Below are positions 24,720-34,873 of a stretch of DNA of 64,000 bases, in pieces. The DNA is from Phorcus lineatus (lineage: Eukaryota > Mollusca > Gastropoda > Trochida > Trochidae), in NCBI GenBank assembly GCA_921293015.1, contig OV121087.1, forward strand, positions 35,571,235 to 35,635,234, in the 5' to 3' direction. The translations under genes and the position numbers were made by a program. The notes beneath the pieces were generated by a model. It did no database searches. It was not told where the DNA came from and saw only the letters and a program-made list of their open reading frames with translations. Position 1 is the stretch's first letter, and each line of letters opens with the position of its first letter.

Positions 24720-24945
24720 GTCTCTATCAGCCTGACTATCACCATATCAGCATCTTTGTCTCTCTATTTCCTTCTTTCGTCCTCTCTGTCTGGGTCAGCC
24801 TCTTCCTCTCTGTCTCTCCGTCAGCTTCTCTGTCTCTCTTTCTCTCCGTCAATCTCCTTCTCAGCCTTTTCTTTTCTTTCTATCTGTCTGTCAGCTTTTC
24901 TTTCTCTTTGGGCCTGTCTGTGTCTCCCCTAACAGCTTCTTTTTC
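24720..24945. repeat. Pyrimidine-rich low-complexity tract
   Basis: Immediately after exon 2 the intron runs through CTCTCTGTC- and TTTCTCTCC-type sequence for over 200 bases. This long asymmetric pyrimidine tract on the transcribed sense strand explains the serine/leucine-rich frames there. Closeness to the exon 2 donor could affect splicing by pyrimidine-tract binding proteins, but that is speculation. Confidence 0.75.
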
Positions 24946-27900
24946 ACTGTAGGAAATATAATATTACTACATGACTAATAAACAGAAATTTTATCCCATC
25001 ACTTCCAAATCTGTGAAAATGACTTCATGAGTGTTAGTCATTATTGTTAGTTATATGAGTTATAAGAGATTTAAACAGAAATCTGATATAATTCTTACTT
25101 TAATGTCTCTTGACTGTGTCAAAATAATGGAATTATTTAATGTTTTCTATGACAAGAACAATCAGTGAATAAAAACAACAATTAAACTAGCAAGACCCCC
25201 TTTTGATACGTGGCATGATGTGATTGGCTGATTGAACCGTGTCCTGGCTGTTTAAACAAATTTGTAGACAATTTCAATAATTTCAGGGTTAATTTTTCAA
25301 AAATAAGTAAGTTTATCATTGATTATTATCAGAATCTTTACAGCGAAATAACCCCCTTTCGATTATTGGTCGTTTAACTATTTATCTGTCTTAGCTCCTA
25401 TATGGCTGTCTGTTTTGAATCGCCTATCAGCCTGTTGAAAATGTTGACTATTTTCTTCACTGTTATTCTCTACATTTCTGACTGTTGTCATACTCTTGAA
25501 ACAAGATTGAATTCAGAACAATTCTTCAATATCAAGGGTTTTGTTGCCCTATGAAAATGAATTAGTAGACCCTTAAATCTCTAAAATAGGTCCGGTAAGA
25601 GGTATGTAAGATCATGAAATAAGCTGGTGACCTATGTATAGATGATACGCCAGAGATAAGAAATCCATAACTTGTCCATTTATTACTCTAGACAAACATG
25701 TTTCTATGTACATAGGTATTGAAACTGTTGGCTGTTTGTATATGCTAGTAACTGGTTGTACAAGATAAGTAAAGATTTATACCTACTGGAGAAGAATAGA
25801 TATACAACTTGACCTAGTCATGGTAGCTGTAACGGGCTGATATAAAACTTATCACCTGATATCAAGAGGATATGGAACTTGCACATTTTATAGCGGTGGT
25901 TGTAAATATGAACTTTTTGAGGAATGAAAGGGAATTGCTTTACTTCTGGTTTGTTCTATGCACCCAATGATTTGACATTTTTAAAAGTTCAGTAATTGTT
26001 TAGAAAAGTAGTTGTGCAGTGATGAGTAACACATAGAAACCACCGTATGCAGTTTTGAAAAGCTTGGCTATGTTTATGTTTTGAGATCGTAAACTAAGGA
26101 ACAAAAATAGCTCTATTATTCATCTTCAAATCTTCATGCACTGTGAAGCACACCTGTCAAATATGAGGTGATTAATTTTTAAAAATCTGTGGTATACAAA
26201 CCTGTTAATGAGTCTTTCTTTATTATCAATTGTTTGGATTCCCTGAACGTCTTTATCTTGAGTTTTGCAGTATTTACTTAAACTGTGAGAGCTTTTCAAA
26301 AATGGACTACGGGAGGTTTATTGACAAATGTAGGAATGGTTTTCATTCAAGCATTATTATCAACAATTAGTTTTTAATAATCATAATATAAGGTTACAGA
26401 TTTATGCCCATCATGATCTCAGTTGTGAATAAAAGTTAGCACACACTTAAAAACCCACGGACTTTAGCAAGTCATGGTTCCTTTGTCATTTAACTGGGAG
26501 GGGCTTAATTCAAATTTAAGATTGGATTCATAGGATAATTTTATTTCTCACTAATGTGTTTGACGCACTCCTTCAACAAAATCATTATGCGTAAATCCTT
26601 ATCTACAAAATCATTTTTACGCATTTGTCGTGAGATTGGATTTTGTCTGCCATTGCACAAAGATTCTATTGTTTAGACAATGTACCAACTTTGTTCCACT
26701 TTGTAGTTTGATTTGAAGTATACATTTCAATCACATGTATTTAAGACACAAATCATGGCCTGACAATGACAGATTTTGTTTGTTCAGAATATTTAATGAT
26801 AATACAGTAAGAGTATCAATAGAATTAAAGGTTCATTTCGTAAATGTTCATAAAGTTGATCCGGATGCTTGCACACATAATTTCAGGGAAGTCTATTCAT
26901 GCATAGCAATTACAATAAATGTACATATACTGTTTAGATGTCTGATAATGTTTATGTTACTGATGGGGTTGAAACACGCACTTGTGGCAACAGTTGTGGC
27001 AGCAACAGCTTACACTGTTGACAGTATTTGATGCAATGTCACAGCCCCAAGTGCTGATAGGGATTTGCGTGGGTGATACTGTGCTGTCAATACTTGTAAA
27101 TTAATTATCGTACCATGTTGAAAGATCAGTTGTCATGAAATTTTTCAGTATTTACTCCTATTCCGTTTCACCCCTGTCGAGTCCTTGTTTGATGAAGGAT
27201 CAACATGTTTGGCACATGCAAACCATGTGCTCGAACTCAGATCTGTTGGTCGAAATTCTGGGGTTATGTTTTCTCTCGGCCGTCGAAAGGTTATCAAGTG
27301 CAAAGATTTGTACCTAGTCACAGGGTTCCGGCATTAAAAATTTCACATCACGTTGGTCTTTAGAAGCCAAGTTGGGAAGCACTGCCGATTTCCCTGTTTA
27401 AATACGCGCCAATCCACTGACCAATCAGCGCCGAGTTGACAGTTCACGTACCTTGTGACCTAGCTGTCCCTTGGAGGGAAATACGAGAGTTCCAGAGTAC
27501 GATTACTTGCTCTCAGCCTGTAAACATTGGAATCAATAGGATTAGTTGAAGTGCACCTTTCTGTCAATTTGGGCAATACACTGTTGCAATGACCCTCTCA
27601 GGAAATGAGTGTAAGGAAACAAACAATATTCCGAGGATACTGGCAAAAATGTAGTTGGCCGCCATCATGATATGAAAAAGTATTTTCTTCTTACTGAATA
27701 ATGTGTGACTCATTTAGAGTAATTTTTATAAGAGATATATTGTTCAAATTAATTAAAATATATGTTTTAAGGATTTAATACAGCTCACTAAGTGTCATAG
27801 CAGTTTTTCCTTCTGGTTTGTGAAATGCTGACATCAAGAATTGGATAAATCAAAATCATAACATAAGATTACTGTTCATCGAATTTAACAATTTATAAGT

Positions 27901-28783
27901 TAAATGCTTATCAATATGCTTTATCAATTAAAATAATGTGTATTGCATGAAGCCCTGATCGTTCATAAACACGGAACAAATGATTATGATAAAAAAAATC
28001 AATTAGTCCAGTCTTACTTTGTCAACTTAAAGTGGAAATGTGATACTCTAATTTGAGTTTCTCATTTATGAATCATTTCATTATATTGGAATGATGATGT
28101 TGAATGACATATTTTAGCAAAAACATTAGCTTTCTATTCACAGTAGGAGATATTTTATGACCACCACAAAATAATGTGTAGTCATTAGACATTATGAGGC
28201 ATGTATAGCTTTGACGTCAAGTGTTACTTGGCAACAAGCTATTTCTTGCACAGACTTTAATATGACCCAATTACAACAGATACAATGATTAAACCAGATT
28301 CTCACTGGGTCACCAGTCAAAGTAGGATCTTTTAATTTCTTTACAATTTTAGTGTCAATCTAATCTTTCATGTACAAAAATCATGCAAGACCGATTTGCC
28401 ACATCTGGGTGAATGAACGAATTGATATACATTAATTTATTTTGTCTAAATTGGTAAAGTATACATAATTATTCAGCCTTAATAATGGGGATAGAAGCTG
28501 GTTGCCTAATTATGCTTAGAAGCTTGGGTCTAGATTTTGAAGCTCTCTTAGTGCTAAGATAATCATAAGCCAATGTTAATGCATGGAACTTAAGACTAAC
28601 ATAGCACTAAGAAGGCTTTGAAAATACAGATCCTGGCTTTTTTCAAAAAATGATTGGTCTTCTCTTTCCAGTTCCAGTATTATTTATTTTTATTTTTTTG
28701 AAAGCACAGATGCCTTCTTTGTAAATAAAATATTTATTTGTTAATTGAATTAATGAGATATTTATGAAATTGTTTATTCCCAG
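24946..28783 (+). other. Intron 2
   Basis: This is AT-rich intron. The only structured patch is at 27340-27680, which is GC/CpG-richer and holds two CCAAT boxes and an ATGGCGGC motif in reverse; it is listed separately as a candidate internal promoter. No other gene or repeat array is evident. Confidence 0.55.
27340..27680. promoter_or_regulatory. Candidate CpG-rich intragenic promoter or enhancer
   Basis: This patch is richer in GC and CpG than the surrounding intron. It contains CCAAT at 27409-27413 and 27421-27425, the second in the strong NF-Y context GACCAATCAGCG. On the minus strand, GATGGCGGCC (about 27659-27668) is a YY1-type motif and opens a 33-codon reading frame (27564-27665) with a hydrophobic start, MAANYIFASILGILFVSL. 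It could be a promoter for a short or antisense transcript, or an enhancer of the ETS gene. Motif content is the only evidence. Confidence 0.3.
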
Positions 28784-28873
28784 CCTCATTACCGCCAAGT
28801 CCTGCAGACAGTGGAGTTTCAGACATCGACAGCAACTCAGACGACATCAAGATGCGAGTTCATGGGTCATACA
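28784..28873 (+). CDS. ETS transcription factor, shared exon 3
   Basis: This exon of 90 bases lies between the acceptor TTATTCCCAG and the donor TACA|GTGAGT, phase 1 at both ends. It encodes Pro129 (split) and residues 130-158, including SLPPSPADSGVSDIDSNSDD. The serine/aspartate-rich SPADSGVSDxDS pattern agrees with my recollection of the region N-terminal to the ETS domain in insect E74. It is probably disordered and phosphorylatable; that is inference from composition. Skipping it would keep the frame. Confidence 0.85.
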
Positions 28874-29393
28874 GTGAGTTGTCTCCCCTTTCTACTTCTT
28901 TCGATGTTTTCAAGGGAGTTTTAATTTAGCACTTCATCGGCCAATTTAGTAAGATATCTGTTGTGACTTAAATCATGTCTCAGTTTCCTGGCCCCCTTTG
29001 CACAAAGCCCACAGTTGATCATAAGTAACTAAGAAAACCTTTTTAAATGCAACTAAAGCAAATGATGAAAAGAAATACCATTTCATGTCTATTCATTTAT
29101 TCCCCTTGAAATTGTCATCTACAAACAGTTAACAAAAAGGATATCAGGAGAGAATTATTTATTTCTTCATGTTTTATTTTTGTATGTTTTTTAAGTTTTA
29201 TAATATATATTTGTTCTTTTGACAGAAGTTTTATTACAAAATATATGTTTTCTCTCTCTGATAGAAATGCTGTTTCATTTTCAAAATGAGACGATACATC
29301 TTATTCAGTAAACTTTTTCATTTATTTTAATCTTATTTTCCCACAGGAAATACAAATGTGTCTATATTCATTTCATGTTTACTTTGTTTGCAG
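28874..29393 (+). other. Intron 3
   Basis: A short AT-rich intron of about 0.5 kb with no recognisable feature besides its splice sites. Confidence 0.7.
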
Positions 29394-29510
29394 CATTCAG
29401 TCCACTGCCAGGCCCCAACCCATTTATTCCGCCATATTGTCAGCCTCCCCCTGCACACCAACCTCTCCCTGCCCACTTCAACAATGCCACACATATCGCC
29501 ATGCGGCCAG
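29394..29510 (+). CDS. ETS transcription factor, shared exon 4
   Basis: This exon of 117 bases lies between the acceptor TTTGTTTGCAG and the donor CCAG|GTGAGG, phase 1 at both ends. It encodes Thr159 (split) and residues 160-197, FSPLPGPNPFIPPY through AHQPLPAHFNNATHIAMRP. It is very rich in proline with no acidic residues, typical of an unstructured linker or activation segment. No family motif is recognised. Because its length is a multiple of three, it could be a cassette exon. Confidence 0.82.
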
Positions 29511-32500
29511 GTGAGGGTTAACATCAATTTCATTAGTTAGCTTACAATTTCTTCAAATTAGCAACCGCAGGTTGATAATCCAAGAAGGCTGAAGTTCTTT
29601 TAAAATATTCTCAAACACTGCATCATAACTAAGAGAGCTTTGGATATCAGCTTAAAATAATATCTCGCTTGGCTTTTATAAGATGATTAAAAAGAACAGC
29701 ACATATGTTGCCAATCAGGTAGTGGTATATGTTGCATTGTCAGGTAATATTATTATGTTGGTTGTCGTGCAATGACTTTGCTTAACGAACAAAAAGAGTC
29801 AAGTCATCAATCACGAGCATAAATAGCATACAAAACTTCCAAGTTCACCTTGTCAGAAAGTTGTTCCAGAAATTAATCCATAGTAGATAATCAACATCCA
29901 CATGTAGCATGAATATGTTATAAGCAGTGGATATGGTTATGTGATTGGAATAAATAAAGGAAATCTAAATTCATTCTTTTGTATATTTGATATCAATCTA
30001 TTTTATAAAAAAGTTTCTTGAATATTTTTATTTTGATGCTGATTAATAGTAAGACATTTCTTTTAACATATTGTTGAAGAAAATCGAGCTATACTTCCAT
30101 TAAAGTTATTACCAAATAAAAACAAAGTAAATGGATTGATGATCCACTAATTTACAAATAAATAATGATGAGACACTTCTGCAAGGCTTTTCACATTTGT
30201 AATGCCCATGTATGGCATTTCTAAATATCTTCCCTTTTAAGTGAATTTGGCTAATCTTTGTCAAATTGTGCAACAAGCATGTAATGATGGCATTGAATAT
30301 ATAAACCAGGAGTGTCCCCTCAAATTTAGTTTCCACAAAAATTACCCTGACAATACTCTTCCTTTAAATTCTCCATAGCTTAATGGTCATCATTTTATGT
30401 GAAATGTTATGACAGCTAGTGACATAAACTTGACTAGTAATATATTTCAAATATATCTTAAGTTTGTCTTATAAGGGAAACAACCAGAAAGTTGATAAAA
30501 AATTTTAACTACTAGTATTGTGCAATAGAGAATAGAATAATGTTTAATACCATATAGATTCTTATAACACACAGATGGATAAAAGGTAAACAAAACAGAA
30601 CCTGATCATAAGTATGCTTAAGACTCTTACATCATATCACAAATGAGACATAATGTTGGCAAAACCTGTTATTTTGTGCTTTCATAAATAATCATCTTAT
30701 TAAGGACACTTACAAAAACAAACAAATTTATCTTAATTTGGAGTCTTTATTCTTGTATGAAGATATACATATGGGGTAAGTGTTAACATCCTGAAGATAC
30801 AGTGAAATGAGAATTGAGGAAATGAGAAAGCTGTACACATAATGACGATACTGTACTTGAGGAAATGATTCAACGAGTGTGTGAGCAAGGAATTTATCAA
30901 CTGAACTCTGGCCTTTAAGATTTGTTAACATGTGGAAACGACACATTTACATTAATACTGAAGCTATGTTGAAAGCTTATACCTTAGTCATGATGGGTTT
31001 TAGTGGACTTTAACACATGATAAGAAGAATTTATTTTTTATACAAAAACATGTTAGTTTGGCAGAGAAGCTTGAACATTAGAAATTTCGAAAAATGGGAG
31101 ATTTTATTCTTATCAGAGACAATGGAAAATAGTTTTTCATGTTTGTTAGACAGAGAAGCTTGAACTTTTGAAATTTCGAAGAAAATGGGAGACTATATTC
31201 TTATCAAAGATAATCAAAAATAGTTTGTCATGTACATTGGGAATTGGAAATTCTATCGTTAAAAGAACAGAAACTAGGATATTACAAATATCTGAGAAAT
31301 ATATAACTTAGGGTAGTCGGCAAAGTCAGGACCTTGGACTGGATAGAGTGAAGCAGGAAATACTTGAGTGACAGTCTCGCTTTACAGCTGACATTTAGCT
31401 CTCCTTTCACCGACTTGGCATAATTTGGCAGAAACCTGACCCACCCCAACTGAGCAGGGAATGTCAGTAGTATTACACTCAGGAAATGCTCAGCGCATGT
31501 GACATATAATTTTCATATGCTCAGGTAGTTGGCCTGCGTTTAAATGGTAATTTGCCAAAGTTTACATATCATGTTTCAGACTTATGGCATTTTTCATAGC
31601 CTGGTAATAGGATATCACGTGTTTCCTTCAAAATTAATTTTCTAACGCTGTTGTGGCTTCTTGTTCATATGTTGAGTATCATGTTTCCTTTGAAAGAGAA
31701 TTTTCTTAAAACTTAATAAGTTTGACTGGGTTATTTTTGTTGGTTAGGTATCATATTTTGTACTCTTGGCAATTTTCTTATGCCAAGCAATTGGATATTT
31801 TTTTTGTGTGTGCATATTTTAGTGTCATTTTAGGTGAACTTGGTAAATTTTGATATTTTTGATATCACACAGAATATAGTGATGTAGATAAAAAAAAATT
31901 AAGATCCTCAAACTTTGATTTTGTCATAATTCCACCTTCAGGTTATTTGTTTTGTCAAGAGAGGAATTATTTCAACTCTTAAATCACTAGTGATCCTTAA
32001 TAAAAAAAAAAAAGGGCTTGTCAGTCGTCTTGTTTTCATGTGTACACATGTCAGGTGTGTTTCTTGTGTCATTTCACAATCCTATGAGATAAGACAGATA
32101 TGGTTTCATGTTGTTTTCCCGTTTCTAAGGAGGGATGGGCTCTGCATTGTTTGTGTTTCAAAAGAATCTTCATAGGCCTTATACCTTGAGGATACTTAAA
32201 GATGTTTGTCAAAAAAGGTTTATTTCATCGATGAAATGAACCTGATCTTTGACATAATTTAAAGTAATCTATTTTTTATAAAAGTCAGACAATATAATGT
32301 AAATCAAATTTCTTAAAAGTAACACTCATTTGCTAACATAGTAGAAAGTAGTTCAGGCAATTGACCAATGAGGATATATTGTATTGTCATTGGTCGCGGT
32401 GAAAATATATTTTGTTACTGTAACGATATGGACATTTTATTTCACTGATAAATTTTAGTATTTCATTGCTTTTTATATGATAAAAGGATTAAATGTTTCT

Positions 32501-32766
32501 CAGGTATTGTGTTTCACTGTATCGGTAAGGGTAAAAAGTTTTTTGTAATTTTTAAGGAGTTTCGGGGAAATAGCATCACCTTCTCAGGATAAACATTAAT
32601 TTTTTGTGATAACCAGGTGAATTATATTTTGACTTTTCATTGATAGGTAACTTCAAGTTGCTCCTGTTTCCCAATAACATTCAACCTCACTAGGCTCTTA
32701 TGACGTCATAGGTTAATCACCTGACAACTTTGATTGAATGACATTACTTTATGGGTTACGTTACAG
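29511..32766 (+). other. Intron 4
   Basis: This 3.3 kb AT-rich intron contains an imperfect duplication of about 95 bases at 31045-31225 (the phrase agagaagcttgaac occurs twice). Otherwise no gene or element is recognisable. A TGACGTCAT motif lies at about 32701, close to exon 5. Confidence 0.6.
31045..31225. repeat. Imperfect tandem duplication, about 90-bp unit
   Basis: The block from atgttagtttggcagagaag through aatagtttttcatgt is repeated directly after itself with roughly 15 percent differences judged by eye. It is intronic and non-coding. Confidence 0.75.
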
Positions 32767-32883
32767 ATCACGTGTACCAGTCGAGCAATCTGCTCCCGAC
32801 CCCAGTGCAGCAAGCAGGCAGCGAGGGCTGTTCACCCAGCAACACGCCACCAGCGTCTCCTGACAGACCTAAAAGTAAGAAAG
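32767..32883 (+). CDS. ETS transcription factor, shared exon 5 with tandem donors
   Basis: This exon of 117 bases follows the acceptor TTACAG. It encodes Asp198 (split) and residues 199-236, HVYQSSNLLPTPVQQ through SPSNTPPASPDRPKSKK. The serine/proline-rich stretch contains SP and TP sites suited to proline-directed kinases. The basic end continues into exon 6 as KSKKGRKPK, similar to the KKKKVGRKPK segment I recall from vertebrate ELF2. Two donors lie nine bases apart in the same frame: GTAAGA at 32875 and GTATGT at 32884. I chose the second because it retains KKG and the family-like GRKPK. Use of the first would delete three residues. Confidence 0.85.
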
Positions 32884-34258
32884 GTATGTCTTTCTCAGCA
32901 TGTGGGTATTGGCACCTTTGTTGCTGGCTTCTGCAGTGGTAGTCTAGGGATGCTGTAGTCCAATTTGTTTGATACTTTAGTTCACCTCTGCTCATTATTA
33001 TATTTATAGGTTTGGTTTCTTAGAATCTTTATGAACAATAGTTTAAGTCTATTGGCTCAAGTCTTATTTACACAGATATGAGTTGTTCTAGAGGTTGACG
33101 ACAAAGCTTTGTGAATGGTCAACTTGCTGACTTTCACAGGAAGTTTCTGTTATGCATCGTAAGCAGGCTAAAAGCATCTTTTTGTTGAGCATGTATTAAT
33201 ACATGGAAGAGACACCATATCAATATCAAGATTATTTTTATTATTATTATTATGGATAAAGATGATTATCATACATAAAGCTTACTCATCTTTATGCCAT
33301 GATCCATGATGCCAAAGGCAAAGAGAACCTTTTTGGATGACTTCTTCTTTGTTTTATTGCATTTTCACCCTACTGCATTCTTTCTTGCAAAAACAAATTT
33401 GATTTGGTGATTACATCTAATGAATTTGTTTAGAAGGCACTAGTTAGGTCAGAGGTATCCCAGACATGATAAAGCACCAGTTGCATTTTCTCTCATTGTG
33501 GCCATACATTCTTCCTGCATTTTTCCACCTGGGTCTCTCAGAGCAAAGAATGGTCAAGGTTTCTTATGAACAACTGTAGGGAACAGCCCTGTAGGAGTTA
33601 GTAGCTTTGTAGAAGTGCTTCAGTTGCCGAGTGAAAATGCAGGTGAATACTTTGTTACAATGCATATATTGTTTCACTGATATTCTATCTCTTTACACAA
33701 TTTTCTCCCGAGAGAAGAAGTGAAGCGCGACATGAGGAGACACAGAGAGGAGATATTGAGCATGTCAGGCCAGTACACTGATTTGACTTTGCATGACCTG
33801 TGTGTGTCCATGGTATTGGTGACCCACCCTGCGTTCAGCAACACCTTTGTTTGCCTTGGTATCCATCCTTAGTCATTGTAGATGTATCCGTGTCTGAATG
33901 TGCCACAAGAAGATTCAGATCCTGTCATCTTAGATGGTTTCTGATGTTGCAGTTGAGATAATTTGATCGAACATGATTTTTGTTGTCCACCCCAAACCTA
34001 CAACCAGGCAAACATAAACCTTGTCATTGAGTCCAATCATTGATCAAATTAATTCAGTTCGAAGATTGTCATTGAGTTTAGTGTAAATCACAGGAGATCA
34101 TCACATTGAAAGAAATGTGAACCTGAGATGCAATATGTGTTACTGAGCGCAGGGCTGTGTTAATCTCGGTATCAGTTCCCACATAGGTGTCCATGGTACT
34201 GGTAGCCTGTGTGAATCCTTGGTTCAGTTCCTTTTCTAATCTCTTCTTTTATTTCCAG
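32884..34258 (+). other. Intron 5
   Basis: This 1.4 kb intron is less AT-rich than the others. It contains a 52-codon frame (33715-33872) behind an acceptor-like TTTTCTCCCGAGAG, reported as a finding because it would join exon 5 in phase. No further feature is visible. Confidence 0.55.
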
Positions 34259-34511
34259 GTCGGAAGCCAAAGAATCCTGAGTACCCAATGAGCAGCCAAC
34301 CTAAGAGGAAACGAGAGGGAAACACGACCTATCTTTGGGAGTTCTTACTGTCTCTGCTACAGAACAGGGAAACATGTCCACGGTACATCAAGTGGACAAA
34401 CCGAGAAAAAGGGATTTTTAAGTTGGTGGATTCCAAAGCTGTTTCAAAACTCTGGGGAATGCACAAGAACAAGCCTGATATGAATTATGAAACAATGGGA
34501 CGAGCATTGAG
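34259..34511 (+). CDS. ETS transcription factor, exon 6: basic region and most of ETS domain
   Basis: This exon of 253 bases lies between the acceptor TTATTTCCAG and the donor TGAG|GTTAGT; it starts in phase 1 and ends in phase 2. It encodes Gly237 (split), residues 238-320 and two bases of Arg321. It opens with a basic stretch (GRKPKN, then QPKRKREG), a probable nuclear localisation signal. The ETS domain begins at about residue 260 ([11 protein letters not shown]) and continues through [36 protein letters not shown] and GRAL. Arg318 is one of the two arginines of the recognition helix that contact the GGA core. The pattern is near-identical to E74/ELF members, and NREKG plus [14 protein letters not shown] is diagnostic of this subfamily. 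Readthrough past the donor would destroy the recognition helix, so splicing is required. Confidence 0.97.
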
Positions 34512-34767
34512 GTTAGTTTGGAATCAGTCTATAGTGGTGTTGATTTCAATAATTTCAATGTATATACAACATCAGCAACAAATAAGAATACCTTTGGTAC
34601 CTTTGTATGTGGTAGATTATTAATCAGTTGTGTTAAAGTAAAAAGTTAAATTTTTTTTAGAAACAATGTTTAAAATTTAAAAAAAATAATTTAATAACTG
34701 GAATGGCATCTTTGTTTTGCATATCACATGGGTTTACATTACTAACTTGACTTCCATCTGTCTTCAG

Positions 34768-34873
34768 GTACTACTATGCAAGAGGAATATTAAACAAGGT
34801 AGATGGTCAGAGACTTGTGTATCAGTTTGCCGAGGTTCCGAAAGGGATTGTAGAGATTGACTGCCATAGTTAG
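34768..34873 (+). CDS. ETS transcription factor, terminal coding exon 7
   Basis: Following the acceptor GTCTTCAG, this exon of 106 coding bases completes Arg321 and encodes residues 322-355, [16 protein letters not shown] through [18 protein letters not shown], then TAG at 34871. It supplies the end of recognition helix 3 (LRYYYARG, with Arg321 as the second GGA-contacting arginine) and strands 3-4 of the winged helix. The ending VPKxIxEID is closest to insect E74. Vertebrate ELF1/2/4 have several hundred further residues after the ETS domain, which are absent here. The predicted factor would bind GGAA sites in the nucleus. No Pointed (PNT) domain is present, which excludes the ETS1, PNT and ETV6 groups. 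Confidence 0.96.

Noticed and set aside
24554..24952. 132-codon and 120-codon plus-strand ORFs
   Set aside because: The real coding part is exon 2 (24576-24701) only; the rest is the pyrimidine-rich intron tract after a clear GTGAGT donor.
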